Assembly (NCBI GenBank): GCA_039583875.1
Contig: CM077157.1
Span: forward strand, 78,182,346 to 78,246,345
Origin: Platanthera guangdongensis
Taxonomy: Eukaryota > Streptophyta > Magnoliopsida > Asparagales > Orchidaceae
Length of the DNA stretch: 64,000 bases
Direction of reading: 5' to 3'
In this document: piece after piece, positions 11,281 through 24,144 of the stretch
How positions within the stretch are numbered: position 1 is the stretch's first letter
How the letters are laid out: each line of letters opens with the position of its first letter
Notes under the pieces: generated by a model
The model's database searches: none
What the model saw: only the letters and a program-made list of their open reading frames with translations
What the model was told of the DNA's origin: nothing
Position numbers and translations under genes: made by a program

Positions 11281-12235
11281 TCTCGAAAGTATCAAAGCAA
11301 AAACCTCACAAATAATGAGCGGCATCTAGCAATGCATCATTGCTCCCCAAGCAATAAGAGTTCATAACTCATAAGCCTATATGACCAATGTATCAGCGTT
11401 GTCTTTGTCCCTTTGTCCCTTACATCCGGAAAGAACTAGAGGCATGGATCGTGTCACCCTCGTAATAGCTCAATCCAAGTTTCTTGATCCAGGACGGACT
11501 TCCAGAGAATGGTGAGTCCAATATCACATATTGACTCAACCAAGCATGGCCATGCATTTCTCAGTCCAGTTCCATCAAGGGGCCCATGGATGCAACTCCT
11601 GTCATACAGGAGGACAAATCCCATATCTGCTCACACACAAACACCCAAATGATTCGTAACATGCCCAACAACCACCCTTATCATCAACCTTTCTCAAGGA
11701 GGACTTTAGATGGCATCAAAGCACGTTCTTCCTCACTTGATGAATGCTGTGACTTCAGGTCAAAGGACCACAACACCATTGTCAATTGAGACCTACTCGT
11801 GACACGATTGGATGACAATCCACAGAGTAGTCTCAGGTTGGGTCTGTCCAATACAACTTGTTCACTAACAAGTACCCACGTGATGACTTGATATCACAAT
11901 ATCATGACCTGTGAGAACCGGTCATCAGTCAACACACGTGCTAGTCTCCATGTACCATCATCACCCTTAGCTTCTATGATGATACTCGACCAGGGACCTT
12001 TAAGAATGAAGCTTCAAATAAATCATGGGCTCTCACATTCAAGTCACGTACTTGATGTCCCATGGAAGTGAACATTCTAAGGGTATCTATTATGTTAACA
12101 TTTAACTATCATATAGAAAAAGACATAATAAAAGAACTTGCCATTAATTGTAAAAGAAAAACTTAGGTACACAGTTCATCATATGAACAAACAGCCAACA
12201 AAATACAAGATTACATGCAACCCACAAGATTCTCG
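11281..12235 (-). other. 3' untranslated region of the minus-strand copia
   Basis: About 950 bp between the polyprotein stop and the purine tract. It has only short unconserved frames such as 11586-11789, and I see no gene or repeat in it. Confidence 0.6.
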
Positions 12236-15200
12236 CTAGAGTTGATTATTTAGGTATCGTATACCCATCGATCTAGTATGACCATCATGCTTTCTCTGCG
12301 CGAGAGGCTTTGTCAGTGGATCCGCAATATTCTCCTCAGTCGGCACTCTGCAAATGTTTACATCTCCTCATTCGACAATCTCACGAATAAGATGAAACCG
12401 CCGAAGTATGTGCTTGGAGCGCTGATGAGATCTAGGCTCCTTATATTGTGCAATTGCACCATTGTTATCACAGTAGAGAACTACGGGACCAACAATTCTA
12501 GGAACTACATCAAGCTCGCCGATGAATTTCCTAATCCATACAGCCTCCTTCGCCGCATTAGCTGCTGCGATATACTCAGCCTCTGTTGTAGAATCAGCAA
12601 CTGTCTCTTGCTTGGAACTCTTCCACCTCACAGCTCCTCCATTCAGGCAAAACACAAAACCTGACTGAGACTTGGAGTCGTCTCGATCAGTTTAGAAGCT
12701 AGCATCCGTGTAACCACTTACAACGAGCTTTTCCTCTCCACCATACACCAAGAACACATCCTTAGTTCTTCTCAAGTACTTCAGGATATTCTTGACTGCA
12801 ATCCAGTGACACACACCGGGGTGTGACTGATACCTGCTAGTCATGCTCAAAGCAAAGGAGACATCGGGTCGAGTACATAAAATCGCGTACATGATTGATC
12901 CAATTGCCGAAGCATATGGAATCAACTTCATGCGGTCCTTATCTTCACAAGATTTTGGACACTGGTCCTTAGAGAGATTCACACCATGAGACATGGGCAA
13001 AAATCCTTTCTTGGACTCAAGCATGTTGAACCGCTTCAACACCTTTTCGATGTACGTACTCTGCATCAAACCCAGCAACTTCTTCGATCTATCTCTATAG
13101 ATCTTAATAAAAAGTATATAAGTCGCTTCACCCAAATCCTTCATTGAAAAGCAGTTCCCTAGGTTGTTCTTAACAACTTTTAGGGTAGTAATGTCATTCC
13201 CAATCAACAATATGTCATCTACATACAATATCAGGAAGACAACAATGCTCCCACTGATCCGCTTGTAAACACAAGGCTCATCTTCATTCTTGATGAAACC
13301 AAACTCTTTGATTTTCTCATCAAAACGAAGATTCCAACTTCGAGAGGCCTGTTTCAGTCCATAAATGGACTTATTCAGCTTGCATATTTTAGTGGCTTCA
13401 TCTGGGGATACAAAACCCTCGGGTTGTGTCATATACACTTCCTCAAGGAGGTTTCCATTAAGGAAAGCCGTTTTGACATCCATCTGCCAGATCTCGTAGT
13501 CATAATACGCAGCAATAGCAAGCAATATCCTAATGGACTTTACCATGGCAACAGGGGAAAAGGTCTCATCATAGTCTATACCATGAATTTGCTTGAAACC
13601 CTTAGCCACCAGTCGCCCTTTGAATGTCTGTACATTCCCATCTATGTCGGTCTTCTTCTTGAAGACCCACTTGCACCCTATGGGTCGTACCCCTTCAGGT
13701 GGTTCCACCAAGTTCCAAACTTGGTTTACATACATGGAGTCCATTTCGGATTTCATAGCCTCAAGCCATTTGTCGGAGTCCGGTCCATTTATAGCCTCTT
13801 GGTAGGTTGTTGGTTCATCATCATGATCCATAAGCAACACATTACCTATTTGAGACACGAGAAATCCATATCTCTCAGGCTCAAACCTCGGTCTTCCAGA
13901 TCTACGTAGGACTTGTGTTCCCTGAGCAGGTTCTCTAGCTACAACATCTTGTAGTCCTGTCTCAGAATCCAATTCTAGTTCATTCACTACACGTGGTTCT
14001 TGAACTTCTTCAAGCTTTACCTTTTCAGTCTTTCTTGATAAGAACTCTTTCTCCAAGAAGACACCAGTCCTTGCGACAAACACTTTGCCCTCAGACGGTA
14101 GGTAAAAGTAATACCCTTTCATTTCCTTAGGATATCCCACCAGATAACATTTATCCGATTTGGGTTCCAGCTTGTCAGGCATTTGACGTCTCACGTATGC
14201 CTCACAGCCCCAAATTTTAATGAACGACATACTAGGATGCTTCCCAGTCCATATCTCATATGGTGTCTTCAGAACCGTTTTAGTTGGAGCGCGATTCAAT
14301 ATCATTGAGCAGTCTCTAAAGCAAAACCCCAAAAGGAAACATGCAAGTCTGCATGACTCATCATCGAACGTACCATGTCTAACAGAGTACGATTTCTCCT
14401 CTCTAACACACCATTATGTTGTGGTGTTCTAGGTGGAGTGAGTTGTGATACAATACCACACTCTTTCAGATGATCACCGAACTCATGACTCAGGTATTCG
14501 TCACCTCGATCAGATCGGAGTGCTTTAACCCTTTTACCCAGCTGGATTTCTACTTCATTCTTGAACTCTTTGAACTTTTCAAAGGTCTCGGATTTGCACT
14601 TCATAAGATACACATATCCGTATCTACTGAAATCATCAGTAAATGTAACAAAGTAGAAGTACCCACCTCTAGCCATGGAACTCATGGGTCCGCATACATC
14701 ACTATGTACAACACCCAAGAGATCCTCAGCCCTCTCAGTATAACCAGTGAAAGGAGCTTTAGTCATCTTGCCTAACAAACAAGACTCGCATCGCTCAAAT
14801 GATTCATAATCAAATGAGTCCAAAAGTCCATCTCTATGGAGCTTGGATATGCGCTTCTCGTTGATATGGCTCAAACGACAATGCCAAAGATACGTAGGGT
14901 TTGAGTCATTTGTTCTTAGTCTTTTATTATTATCTACATTACAGATCAGATGGTCCAAGTTCAAAACATAAAGGCCATTAAACAATTGGGCTACAGCATA
15001 ACAAACATCATTCTTAAATATAGAACAACAATTGTTCTTAATTATAAAAGAAAATCCAATCATGTCCAAACATGAAATTGATATAATGTTTCTAGTTATG
15101 GCCGGAATGAAATAACAATTATCAAGTTCTATTACAAGCCCACTGGGCAAAGAAAGACGATAAACCCCTACGACTACAGCAGCAACTCTTGCTCCATTGC

Positions 15201-16194
15201 CGACGCGGAGGTCAACCTCCCCTTTACTCAGCAATCTTCTCCTTCCCAGTTCCTGCACATTTGTACAAATGTGAGAACCATATCCGGTATCCAATACCCA
15301 AGATGAAGGAGTAGAAAGGTTTATCTCTATAACGTAAACATTTGAAGCGGAAGTCATACCTCCCCTCAATTTCTGCAGACCCTCAATGTACGAAGGACAG
15401 TTCCTCCTCCAATGACCAGCCTTGCCACAGTGGTGGCATTTCCCTTCCTTCACCGTGCTTTTCTTCTTCATCAGTGCTGAAGACTTGGGCTCAAGGTATG
15501 ACTTAGGTCCCACCTTCGTCTTCTTAGAGCCCTTGGCTTTGCCCTTGCCCTTATGCACCATCAGCATGGGGCTGGCAGGCTTGACCTTCTTCATATTGAT
15601 TTCAGCAGTTCTCAACATGCCTAGGAGTTCGGGCAGTGTCTTGTCTATCTCATTCATATTGTAGTTCAAGACGAACTGCTCATAACTGTCCGGCAACGAT
15701 TGCAGGATCAGATCCGTGGCCAACTCTTGACCAAGAGGAAAACCCAGCCTTTCAAGGTTCTCTATATACCCAATCATCTTGAGTACGTGAGTCCCTACTG
15801 AGTCTCGAACTCCCATCTTGCACTGAAACAATGCTTTTGTGATGTCGAACCTCTCTTGACGAGCCTGCCCTTGAAACATTTTCTTGAGATGCTCGTCAAT
15901 CTCCTTGCACCCCATGTTCTCATGTTGCTTCTGAATCTCAGAGTTCATAGTGGCAAGCATAAGGCATTCGACATCTAAAGCATCGTCAGTATACTTCTTA
16001 TAAGTATCTTTCTCAGCACGGGAAGAGTTCCCGGTCGGCACCTCGGGGGCTTATTCTTCCAAGACATAGAGCTTTCGCTCTTTCCTGAGAACAATTCTCA
16101 GGTTCCTGTACCAGTCCATGTAATTTGTCCCACTGAGCTTATCCTTCTCAAGGATGGCTCTCAGAGACAACGTGGAGTGTGAAACACTTGCCAT
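12236..16194 (-). pseudogene. Copia gag-pol polyprotein, broken
   Basis: The minus-strand frame starts at ATG 16194-16192 (MASVSHSTLSL...). The coding order is copia gag, a CCHC knuckle CX2CX4HX4C near 15420, a protease with DTG (Asp at 15289-15291), GAG-pre-integrase (HCRLSH near 14880), an integrase with DD35E-type residues, RT with intact YVDD at 13214-13225, and RNase H. The true stop is TAG at 12238-12236. It is broken by a TAA at 16053-16051, a one-base frameshift near 14304-14312, a TAA at 12694-12692 and a TGA at 12370-12368. All three stops could come from single C-to-T changes in the coding strand. Otherwise it is well preserved, and its length of about 1320 codons is normal for a copia polyprotein. 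Confidence 0.92.
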
Positions 16195-17155
16195 GCAATT
16201 CTACAAGAATTTATGCAGAATAAAATCAGTACCAAAATTTCAAATACAATTTATTTTAATTTGGACTTCAATTAAAATACTCCCACTATTTTATTCGAAA
16301 TGATAGCCCTCACTAACAATTCGGAGAGTTCATGCGAGCTACTCTCTTAGTGGACAAGATCCGTATTTCACCAACACTATGAGTCTGCTTTGGCGTTCCT
16401 CTCACGATGCGGTTATTTAGGTAGGCAACGCTTGCCAATTGCATCCTCATGCAATTCTTGTATGGTTGGTGAATGAATCCTTATTCGCATCCATCATATG
16501 GTGCATGCCAACCCTATGCCTCTAGGCACTCAACCTTTGAGGTCATCTAGTTAAGATGGACCCGATGTCGACAGTGGGATATCACAATTATCCGCTCGCA
16601 CCCTTACCAAGATAGATTAATGCACCTTGCTTTGGCAAGCCCACACTTCATCGATCGAGGCAGGAAGAGTGTCATCCATCGGAAGGCATCCGAACACTTA
16701 ATATTAGATGAAGGGATTTTTCAATTATAGGTTAACAATTAACCATGATCAACATTTGATCAATGTGCACATCCAAAGAAAAACAATTCTAAACCACATG
16801 CATCCCTTATGTGCACATCCTCACACCATCAACATTTGACAGAAGGCAGGGCTAAATCTGAACATCCTGAAATTTCCAAATCCTCAGATTTACATGCATT
16901 GGACAAATGCGAAGACAACTCAACTTAAAGCAGTAGACAAGCTCATCTCTCTATGTTGGATTCATAATCCAAAACATACTCGAGGGATGGTTACTGCTAA
17001 GGAGACAACAATTTCTAACACTTAGAAATTCCCACGAAATTCCAGAAGTTCTTGGAGGGAACCAAGACTAAATCTAGACATTTAGAACACTTCTAAATCC
17101 CTAGGTTTACACGCACTGGAATAACAAACTTCCAAAACAACGATCATGGCCGGAA
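16195..17155 (-). other. 5' leader of the minus-strand copia
   Basis: About 960 bp between primer site and gag start. No open frame of note; nothing else recognised. Confidence 0.6.
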
Positions 17156-17171
17156 CCTCGCTTTGATACCA
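17156..17171 (-). promoter_or_regulatory. Primer-binding site, Met-tRNA type
   Basis: The minus strand reads TGGTATCAAAGCGAGG, one base from the LTR edge at 17173. It matches the Met-tRNA type TGGTATCAGAGC with one change. Confidence 0.85.
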
Positions 17172-17172
17172 C

Positions 17173-18301
17173 TGTTGGGTTTCTCTATGAGGATGGCACA
17201 ACACTTGTGCACGCAGCGGAAAAGAAAAACATCAAGAAAAACCCAAAGAGATGTTGATCGGGCCATGAACGTTGAATCAAGAAGTTAGCAAAACAAGGCA
17301 AAAATTACCTCGGTGGCGTTGAGTCACGACTCAACGGAGATGCTCCAAATTTCTGCTCCCTGCTAGCGGCGAGTTCTACGTGGAATAATGTCCACGTTTC
17401 TGCAGAAGTCCACACGAGCGGGAGAACACCGGGCTTTCCGTCACACAGAAGATCGGGAAGGAGAAGACCGCACCTCTGCTATCCCACGGACTGCTAGGTC
17501 CGCGCCAGGAAGATCAGCACCAGCGACGGTCGCCGGAGAAGAGGAGGTCAGCGGAGCGAACACGGCGGCGGCGGAACCCTTCAGTCGGAGGCGGGATTCG
17601 GGATCGGCGGAACGATCGCGGAACGGTTTCCGTCGGGTTCGATTCGCACAGCAGCCAAAAGCTTAAGTTCCGATAAAACCCTAAGTATCCCTTTTATACC
17701 AAAAGCATAAAAGACAAGGAAACTTCGCTATACGCAGACCACCCAGAAATGGGGTTCCAGAATCGGCGAGAAACAATCGGTGGGAATCGGCGAGAATCGG
17801 CGAGAATTGATCGGCGAGCATCACCATGGATCGGCGAGAATCAGAGTACAATACTCGACGATTCTCGCCGATCGTCGAGATTCACTTGACAATACACGTC
17901 GAATCTTGTCGACCGTCGAGCCGCGGTCGACGATACATGTCGAAGTCGTCGATCGTCGAGAATCAACATATTGATTCTCGACGATTCTCGTCGATCGGAG
18001 AGAATCAAAGAGATGATTCTCGTCGATCAGTGGGAATCAGAAAGACGATTCTCGACGAATGCTATCGACCCTCGGACGACAATCTTACCAGCCCTCCAAG
18101 GCAACATTTGCCCAACCCGACGATCCTTTAAGGCAACACTTTGCCCACAATCTCATTCAAGGCGGTGATTGGTAACCTTTACCAACACAGTCAATCAACC
18201 AACTTCTCCACATCTCTTATGTGCGACCCCGCAGGCTCATATCGCATTGGCAGTGAGATCATATGTTTGATCACTTCCAGATCACAATGGTAACTCCAAC
18301 A
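17173..18301 (-). repeat. 5' LTR of the minus-strand copia element
   Basis: Direct repeat of 10138-11267. The TATA box (minus strand) is at 17689-17698 and the palindrome array at about 17765-18095. Right edge ACTCCAACA at 18301 is followed by TSD TTTTC. Confidence 0.95.
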
Positions 18302-20576
18302 TTTTCCTCTCCTCATACTCCACAATAGAATGGAGTGGCGAAGAGAAGTATTAGAACACTCATAGAGGACTGCAAGACCATGTTGAGTGATGCCTCACTT
18401 CCAGAATACTTTTGCGCCGAAGCCGTCAACACTGCATGTCACGTGCAAAATCGAGCACTCATTGACAAAAACCACGATAGGACACCTTACGAACTTCTAA
18501 AGGGCAGGAAACCAACTGTCTCATATTTTAGAATTTTGTTGTAAGTGCTTCATGCTTAACAATGGCAAGTATCATACTACAAAGTTTAGCGAAAAGAGTT
18601 TTGAATGTTTTTTTGTAGGATATAGTAGCCATAGTAAGGCATACAGAATATTTAATAGAAAAACTCTTGTCGTAGAAGAATCAATACATGTTGTATTTGA
18701 TGAGACGAGCTTGCTGCAAGGTAACTCTTCTAGTGGACTTATTGAAGATGCAGGTACAAAGTTGAAAGAAATTAGCTTGGAAGAACTGTCTGAAGATTAA
18801 TGTGAAAAGTTCATCAAGATCACCACTCCAACCCCTAATGGAGATGATGATAATAAAGATGAAGAAGTTGTCCAAGTTGATGAAGTCACTACGGTGATTG
18901 AAGACAATCCAGATGCAAGGACCCTAGAGCTCAGACATCTGAAGGATCACCCCATGGACCAGATCATAGGAGATACCCGGGAAGGTGTCAGAACTCATAG
19001 AGGTACAACTAACGAGAATTTATATTTAAGTTTTCTCTCACAGGTTGAACCAAAGAAGTTTGTGGAAGCGAACTCGGACACATCTTGGATAATGGCGATG
19101 GAAGAAGAACTAAATCAGTTCAAACGCTATCAAGTATGGAAACTTGTTCCAAGACCCAAAGGTAAGAACGTCATCAGAACAAAATGGGTCTACAGGAACA
19201 AGATGGACGAGGATGGAACGATCGTAAAGAACAAGGCCAGACTCGTCGCCAAAGGATATTGTCAAGAAGTAGGAATCGACTTCGACCAGACGTACGCTCC
19301 AGTGGCAAGGCTAGAGGCCATCAGGTTATTCCTAGTATATGCTGCACTCAAAGGCTTCACCGTCTACCAGATGGACGTAAAGTATGCCTTCCTTAATAGT
19401 GACATAAAGGAAGAGGTATATGTGGAACAACCTCTAGGTTTCGTTGAATCTAACTTTCCTGATTATGTTTACTTATTGCATAAAGCTTTATATGGTCTAA
19501 ACCAAGCTCCTCGAGCTTGGTATGAGACGCTGTCTAGCTTTCTACTTGAGAACCAGTTCACAAGGGGAAAGATAGACAAGACATTATTTCTTAGGGAAAT
19601 AAATGGCAAGATTTTGCTAGTACAAATCTATGTGGATGACATTATTTTTGGCTCTACTAACGACAACCTCTGCAAGAAGTTTTCAAAACTTATGTAAGGG
19701 AAGTTCGAAATGAGCAGTATGAGCGAGCTGAAGTATTTTTTAGGGCTTCAGGTGAAACAATCTGAAAATGGAATCTTCATCTCGCAGACTAAGTTCACCA
19801 AAGAGCTAATTAAGAAATTCGGAATGGAGAACGCAACCATGATGAGGACTCCAATGGGCTCAACTATATCTCTGGACAGGGATGACAAAGGGAAACCTTT
19901 TGATGAAACCAAGTACAGAAGCATAATTGGATCACTGCTCTACCTTACTGCCAGTAGACCTGACATAATATTTTCAACATGTGTATTTGTTATATTTCAG
20001 GTGAACTTTAAGGAATCACAATATGCTGCTGCAAAGCGGATTTTGAGATAACTTAAAGGTACGCCAAATCTTGGCTTATGTTACCCAAGAAGTAATGATA
20101 ACGAGCTAATAGGTTTTTCAGATGCAGATTTTGCAGGTAGCAAAGACGATAGGAAAAGCACTTCCAGGACTTGCCAATTCCATGGAAGAAGGCTTATCTC
20201 CTGGAGTAGCAAGAAGCAGAACTATGTTGCAATCTCAACAGCTAAGTTAGAGTATATCTCTGTAGGTAGTTACTGTGCACAGATGTTATGGATAAAGAAT
20301 CAATTTGAAGATTATAATATGAAGTTCCAGAACATTCCATTATTTTGGGACTCTCCCAGCGCAATTGCAATAGCCAACAACCCAATCTCGCACAGCCCGA
20401 CAAATAACATAGAGCTGAGGTATCACTTCATCCGGGAGCATGTGGAGCATGGGGACATAGATCTACAATTTGTCTCCATAGACAGTCAGATTGCAGACAT
20501 TTTCATGAATTCACTGGACGAGACCAAGTTCTCGTTCTTCAAAACAGATCTTGGAATGCTCAACAAAGAAGATTAG
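18302..20576 (+). pseudogene. SIRE-type integrase end, RT and RNase H
   Basis: Continues the SIRE polyprotein after the copia insertion. The integrase core end carries a stop (TAG 18326-18328) just before the catalytic Glu region. A frameshift follows near 18535-18550 in the integrase C-terminus. RT covers about 19040-19690 with intact YVDD near 19630, and RNase H about 20080-20500. Further stops are at 18798, 19695 and 20049. The final stop at 20574-20576 ends the pol frame. RT wording such as [14 protein letters not shown] fits the SIRE lineage. Confidence 0.9.
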
Positions 20577-20659
20577 AGAAGATGGACTCACGAGAAGGCT
20601 CAGAGATCAAGAATCAGTCGAAAGTTGGAATTCTACAAATTTCTAACTTTTTGACTTGA

Positions 20660-20975
20660 GTAAGAAGCAAACTACACGAGTACGAAAATGACCTACTCGA
20701 GTAATCCAAAATGACCTACTCGAGTAATCCAGAATGACCTACTCGAGTACCCTATCAGCCACTCGAGTACCCTACTCGAGCAGCAAAATCACTTACTCGA
20801 GTAATAAAACTTAAGTCGAGTACTTCAGCATAACTACTCGAGTACTTCAGCACAACTAATCGAGTACTTCAATCTATCTACTCGAGTACTTCCAACTGTC
20901 TCTACTCGAGTACCTCCATATCTACTCGAGTACCTTCAGATCTTCACTCGAGTACTATCCAGTCTCTCGAGTATC
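20660..20975 (+). repeat. TACTCGAGTA array between pol and the env-like region
   Basis: About 15 copies of ACTCGAGTA-like motifs in 300 bp, 12 with exact CTCGAG. Spacing is irregular, about 12-30 bp. The same motif fills the U3 of this element's LTR at 24145-24890. The flanks of the two arrays do not look homologous. Confidence 0.95.
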
Positions 20976-21094
20976 TAACAGACAGATTTTTTTCTCCATG
21001 ATTCAAATTTCTTTATTCGCATCCCGAGGCTTATGCCACCATTTTGAAGGTATGTTTACACTCTTTATTTTTTACTTAGACATAAACCTCGGGT

Positions 21095-21102
21095 TATATA
21101 AA
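21095..21102 (+). promoter_or_regulatory. Possible internal TATA box upstream of env-like region
   Basis: TATATAAA lies 124 bp after the last motif of the array at 20660-20975, and 140 bp before the first ATG of the env-like frame at 21242. The LTR TATATAAA sits 125 bp after the last motif of its array. The function is inferred, and the region is AT-rich, so chance is possible. Confidence 0.4.
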
Positions 21103-21241
21103 TTCGAAATTCCAAAATCATTTTCTATACGAAATCATTTTCTCTCTCGAGTAAGCCGACAGTCGTTTTGCCTTCCGCCAAGAAGTTGTAGAGCCGCGTC
21201 ATCTTCCTCCCCGCCACAGGTTTCCCAAGACTTTCTGGATC

Positions 21242-23594
21242 ATGACATCCTCCTCAAAGATTGGCATTGGTTCTGAAATGGTTGTTGCCGGTATCACAGA
21301 CATTTCAGATGATTTTAGAAACCTACTGATACTTCTCGACACCTCCGTCCTTACCTTCGTTCTCCAAGAACCATGTAAAATCTTGTTTCCCGACTTTGCA
21401 GAGTTCTTCAAAAATGTCAAGGTCATGCGCCTAAGAGCAGTTCTCAAGTCGAAAGTCAGAGGGATTAAGATCAAACTTACCAAGACCTCTGTTTCACAAC
21501 TTCTTCGACTGCGATTGTGGATGAATAAGATCATCTTGGTCCTGATGAATCTGACAGGACATGTATGTTCTGTGGCATTTCTCCTGATGAAGAATACATC
21601 AAAAGGTCTCCGCTGAATCCTGAAGGAAAGTTGCTAGTGGACATTGTAGGGAAAGTTCTCCTATGCAAAACTAGTTCAATAAGAGACATCTCTCTCTCTT
21701 TCTTTGATATCATGCAAGCAATAGTCTGCAGAAGGAAATTTCGGTTTGGTATGATGATTTTGGAAAAGATAAAAGACAGTATTAAAGCCCCAAATTATGC
21801 CAGGATAATCTCTCTCCTCCTCCATGAAATCAACCCTGAGGTTTTCAACTTCTCAAAAGGGACTGTTCTTCACCACATGAAGAAAGTTTCTATCTCTTCC
21901 ATTCAAAGATGAGAGTTGAAACTGCAGAATCCAACTCAAGCTGCCAAAGCTTAATAGCTTCTAGCCATAGAGGATAGGACCCCATCTCCCTCCCCACATC
22001 AGATTGCCAGCTCCTCTGGTGCATCTATTAAGGGGGAGCTTGCTCCTTCTATTCCAGAAAGGATACCTAAACCTCCATCAGTTACTCCTCCTCCACCATA
22101 GACTCTAGAAGAGATTCCATCTGAAGTCCAACTTCAAGAAACCCTACTGTCCACTGAAGCTGCAATCAGTGAAATGATTGAAGAGCTGAATGCAAATGGA
22201 CCTCTTCCCTCTCCTCCAAAATAAACAACTACTGAAGTTCCAAAACCAGCCACTCCAGTACCCTCACCCTTACATACTCCATCTCCCATCCAGTCTCCTA
22301 CTGCACACTAAGAGCAGGTTGACACCATCTTCATTACTGATGAGCAATCTCCTGAACAAGCTGAAGCTCCAATGAGAACCCTGCACTTCATCATCCCCAT
22401 GGTCACTGATGAATGGGATGCCCTGATTCATACTACCAGAGTTGAGAGCTCTGTAGTCATTAAAGAGATAGCTCCATGGGTTGCTCCTCCTCCAGTTCCC
22501 TCTTCTGTTGCCCCTCCTGCTGCTGCTTCTTCCAGTGATCTGATGAATCAAGTTGTCCTTTTGCTTCAAGAACAAAGAACCTACTTTGATGTTGCACTCA
22601 AAGCTGTTACTGACAAAGTCATTGCTCTAGAGACTGAAATGAGTAGGGGATTTGCAGAGATTCAGCACAATACTGATCAGCTCAGACACCTCTTCCATAT
22701 TGGTGAAAAGGCTCTAGATCATACTATTACTAGTGTTGGTCATGTGATGGAGCAAGGTATAACTATTGCAAATAATCAGATAGAATTGGATAAGAGAGCT
22801 GAAGATACAAAGATGAAGATCTGTGAAGAAGTTGGAACCTTCAAAGAAGATGCAATAACTACATTGACTGGTGAAATCAGAAAGGGGAGAGCCTAGTGAA
22901 GGAATACCTAGAAATATCAGGTGCACTCAAGCAAGAGCTCTGGGAAGCAAAAATGAAAGAGATCCATGATGATGTTTTAGGACAAATTCAGAGTGTCAAA
23001 TTCCATACATACGACACTGCTGTCTGGATGCATAATCAAATCTTTCCTGAGTTTACTATTGATCCAAATATCATTCCTCACCACCTAAACCCCTTAGCTG
23101 TTGATGCTCCTGTTCAAGTTCAACAGCCTTCCTTCTCTCCTAGACCTGAAGGCTAAGAAGGTCCTCCTCCAGAATCATATTCTCAAGTCTGGGAAGCTGA
23201 CCCAGCAAACATTTTCTTCCAAGCTCCTCCTGAGATAAACACTTCAAAGAATAAGAGAAAATATGGTGATGGTGCCTCTGCCAGCAGGTCAATCCCAGTT
23301 CCTGATTCAGAAAAGAGAAAAGTTCCAGAGTTTGTAGAGATCTGGTCTCCTACTTCAAAATCTCTTATTTTAGATACTCTCAAACTTGTTATGGATTACA
23401 ATGAGAGCAGGAATGAACATTACAGCTTCCAGGAATGGGAATTATATGAAAATTCTATGACTAAGAGGAGACTATATGATAGAGAATTTGGAAGGAACAA
23501 CCCTGCTTCTCCTCCAAAACCTCCAAAGTACTATCCCGAGCAATTCAACTACCAAAGAAGACAACAAGAGAAGAAAGACAAGCAACATCTCTAA
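21242..23594 (+). pseudogene. Env-like (third) reading region of the SIRE-type element
   Basis: The region is read in several frames: 21242-21616, 21565-21912, then a proline-rich stretch with stops (about 21950-22370), 22372-22896, 22896-23156 and 23391-23594. The segment at about 22530-22890 has heptad-like spacing consistent with a coiled coil, in the stretch from LLQEQRTYFDVALKAV to about GEIRKG. Position after pol, size near 780 codons and a proline-rich plus coiled-coil layout match the env-like gene known from SIRE/Maximus copia elements. No convincing signal peptide or membrane segment was seen, so an envelope role is not shown. Stops in the proline-rich part are TAG and TAA, compatible with decayed Gln codons. 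Confidence 0.65.
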
Positions 23595-23803
23595 GTCAAG
23601 CTAAAAGGATTATGAGAGTGTGGAAATGATTTTTGTAGAAATGATATTTTTGGACAATCATATTTATATAATTCTAAATTTAGATCATTTGCCTTATTTT
23701 GATTATATTCTAATGCTTGATTACACTGCTTTATCTATTTGCATATATAGTTCTTTTTATGTCTCTATAATTCACCTTAGTGTAAAGGGTTCTGACTTCT
23801 ATA

Positions 23804-23816
23804 AATAGGGGGAGAT
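23804..23816 (+). promoter_or_regulatory. Polypurine tract of the SIRE-type element
   Basis: AATAGGGGGAGAT directly precedes the LTR start TGTTGGGTATT at 23817. Confidence 0.85.
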
Positions 23817-24144
23817 TGTTGGGTATTGTATCAACATTAACCTAGATTTGATGAAGTCACCCTTGAACTAAGATGAATTAAGTTGTATTTGATGCTTTGT
23901 TTGAGTTATGTGTGTGCATGACTGTATTGCAAAGTGTAGACCAATGTCAGTCTACAATGGGTCACCAAACACAGGACCATGCAGTGTAATCCCTCATTAT
24001 GTGATCCATGGTGTTGACTCATGTGTAGCCTCTCTATTGGGATACACTTCATATTCAAGCACAAGGACTAATTGGAGAAAGGCTTGTTGCTGAACTCACT
24101 AAAGAAGAAGAGAATTATGTTGAAAGAATTTTACTAACTACTTT

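Larger units (their letters stand above)
10138..18301 (-). mobile_element. Complete Ty1/copia element on the minus strand
   Basis: 8164 bp, bounded by LTRs of 1130 and 1129 bp and by the TSD TTTTC. It has an iMet-like primer site next to the right (5') LTR and a purine tract next to the left (3') LTR. It encodes gag, protease, integrase, RT and RNase H in copia order. The LTRs differ at roughly 40 positions by eye, about 3.5 percent, mostly transitions. Confidence 0.95.
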
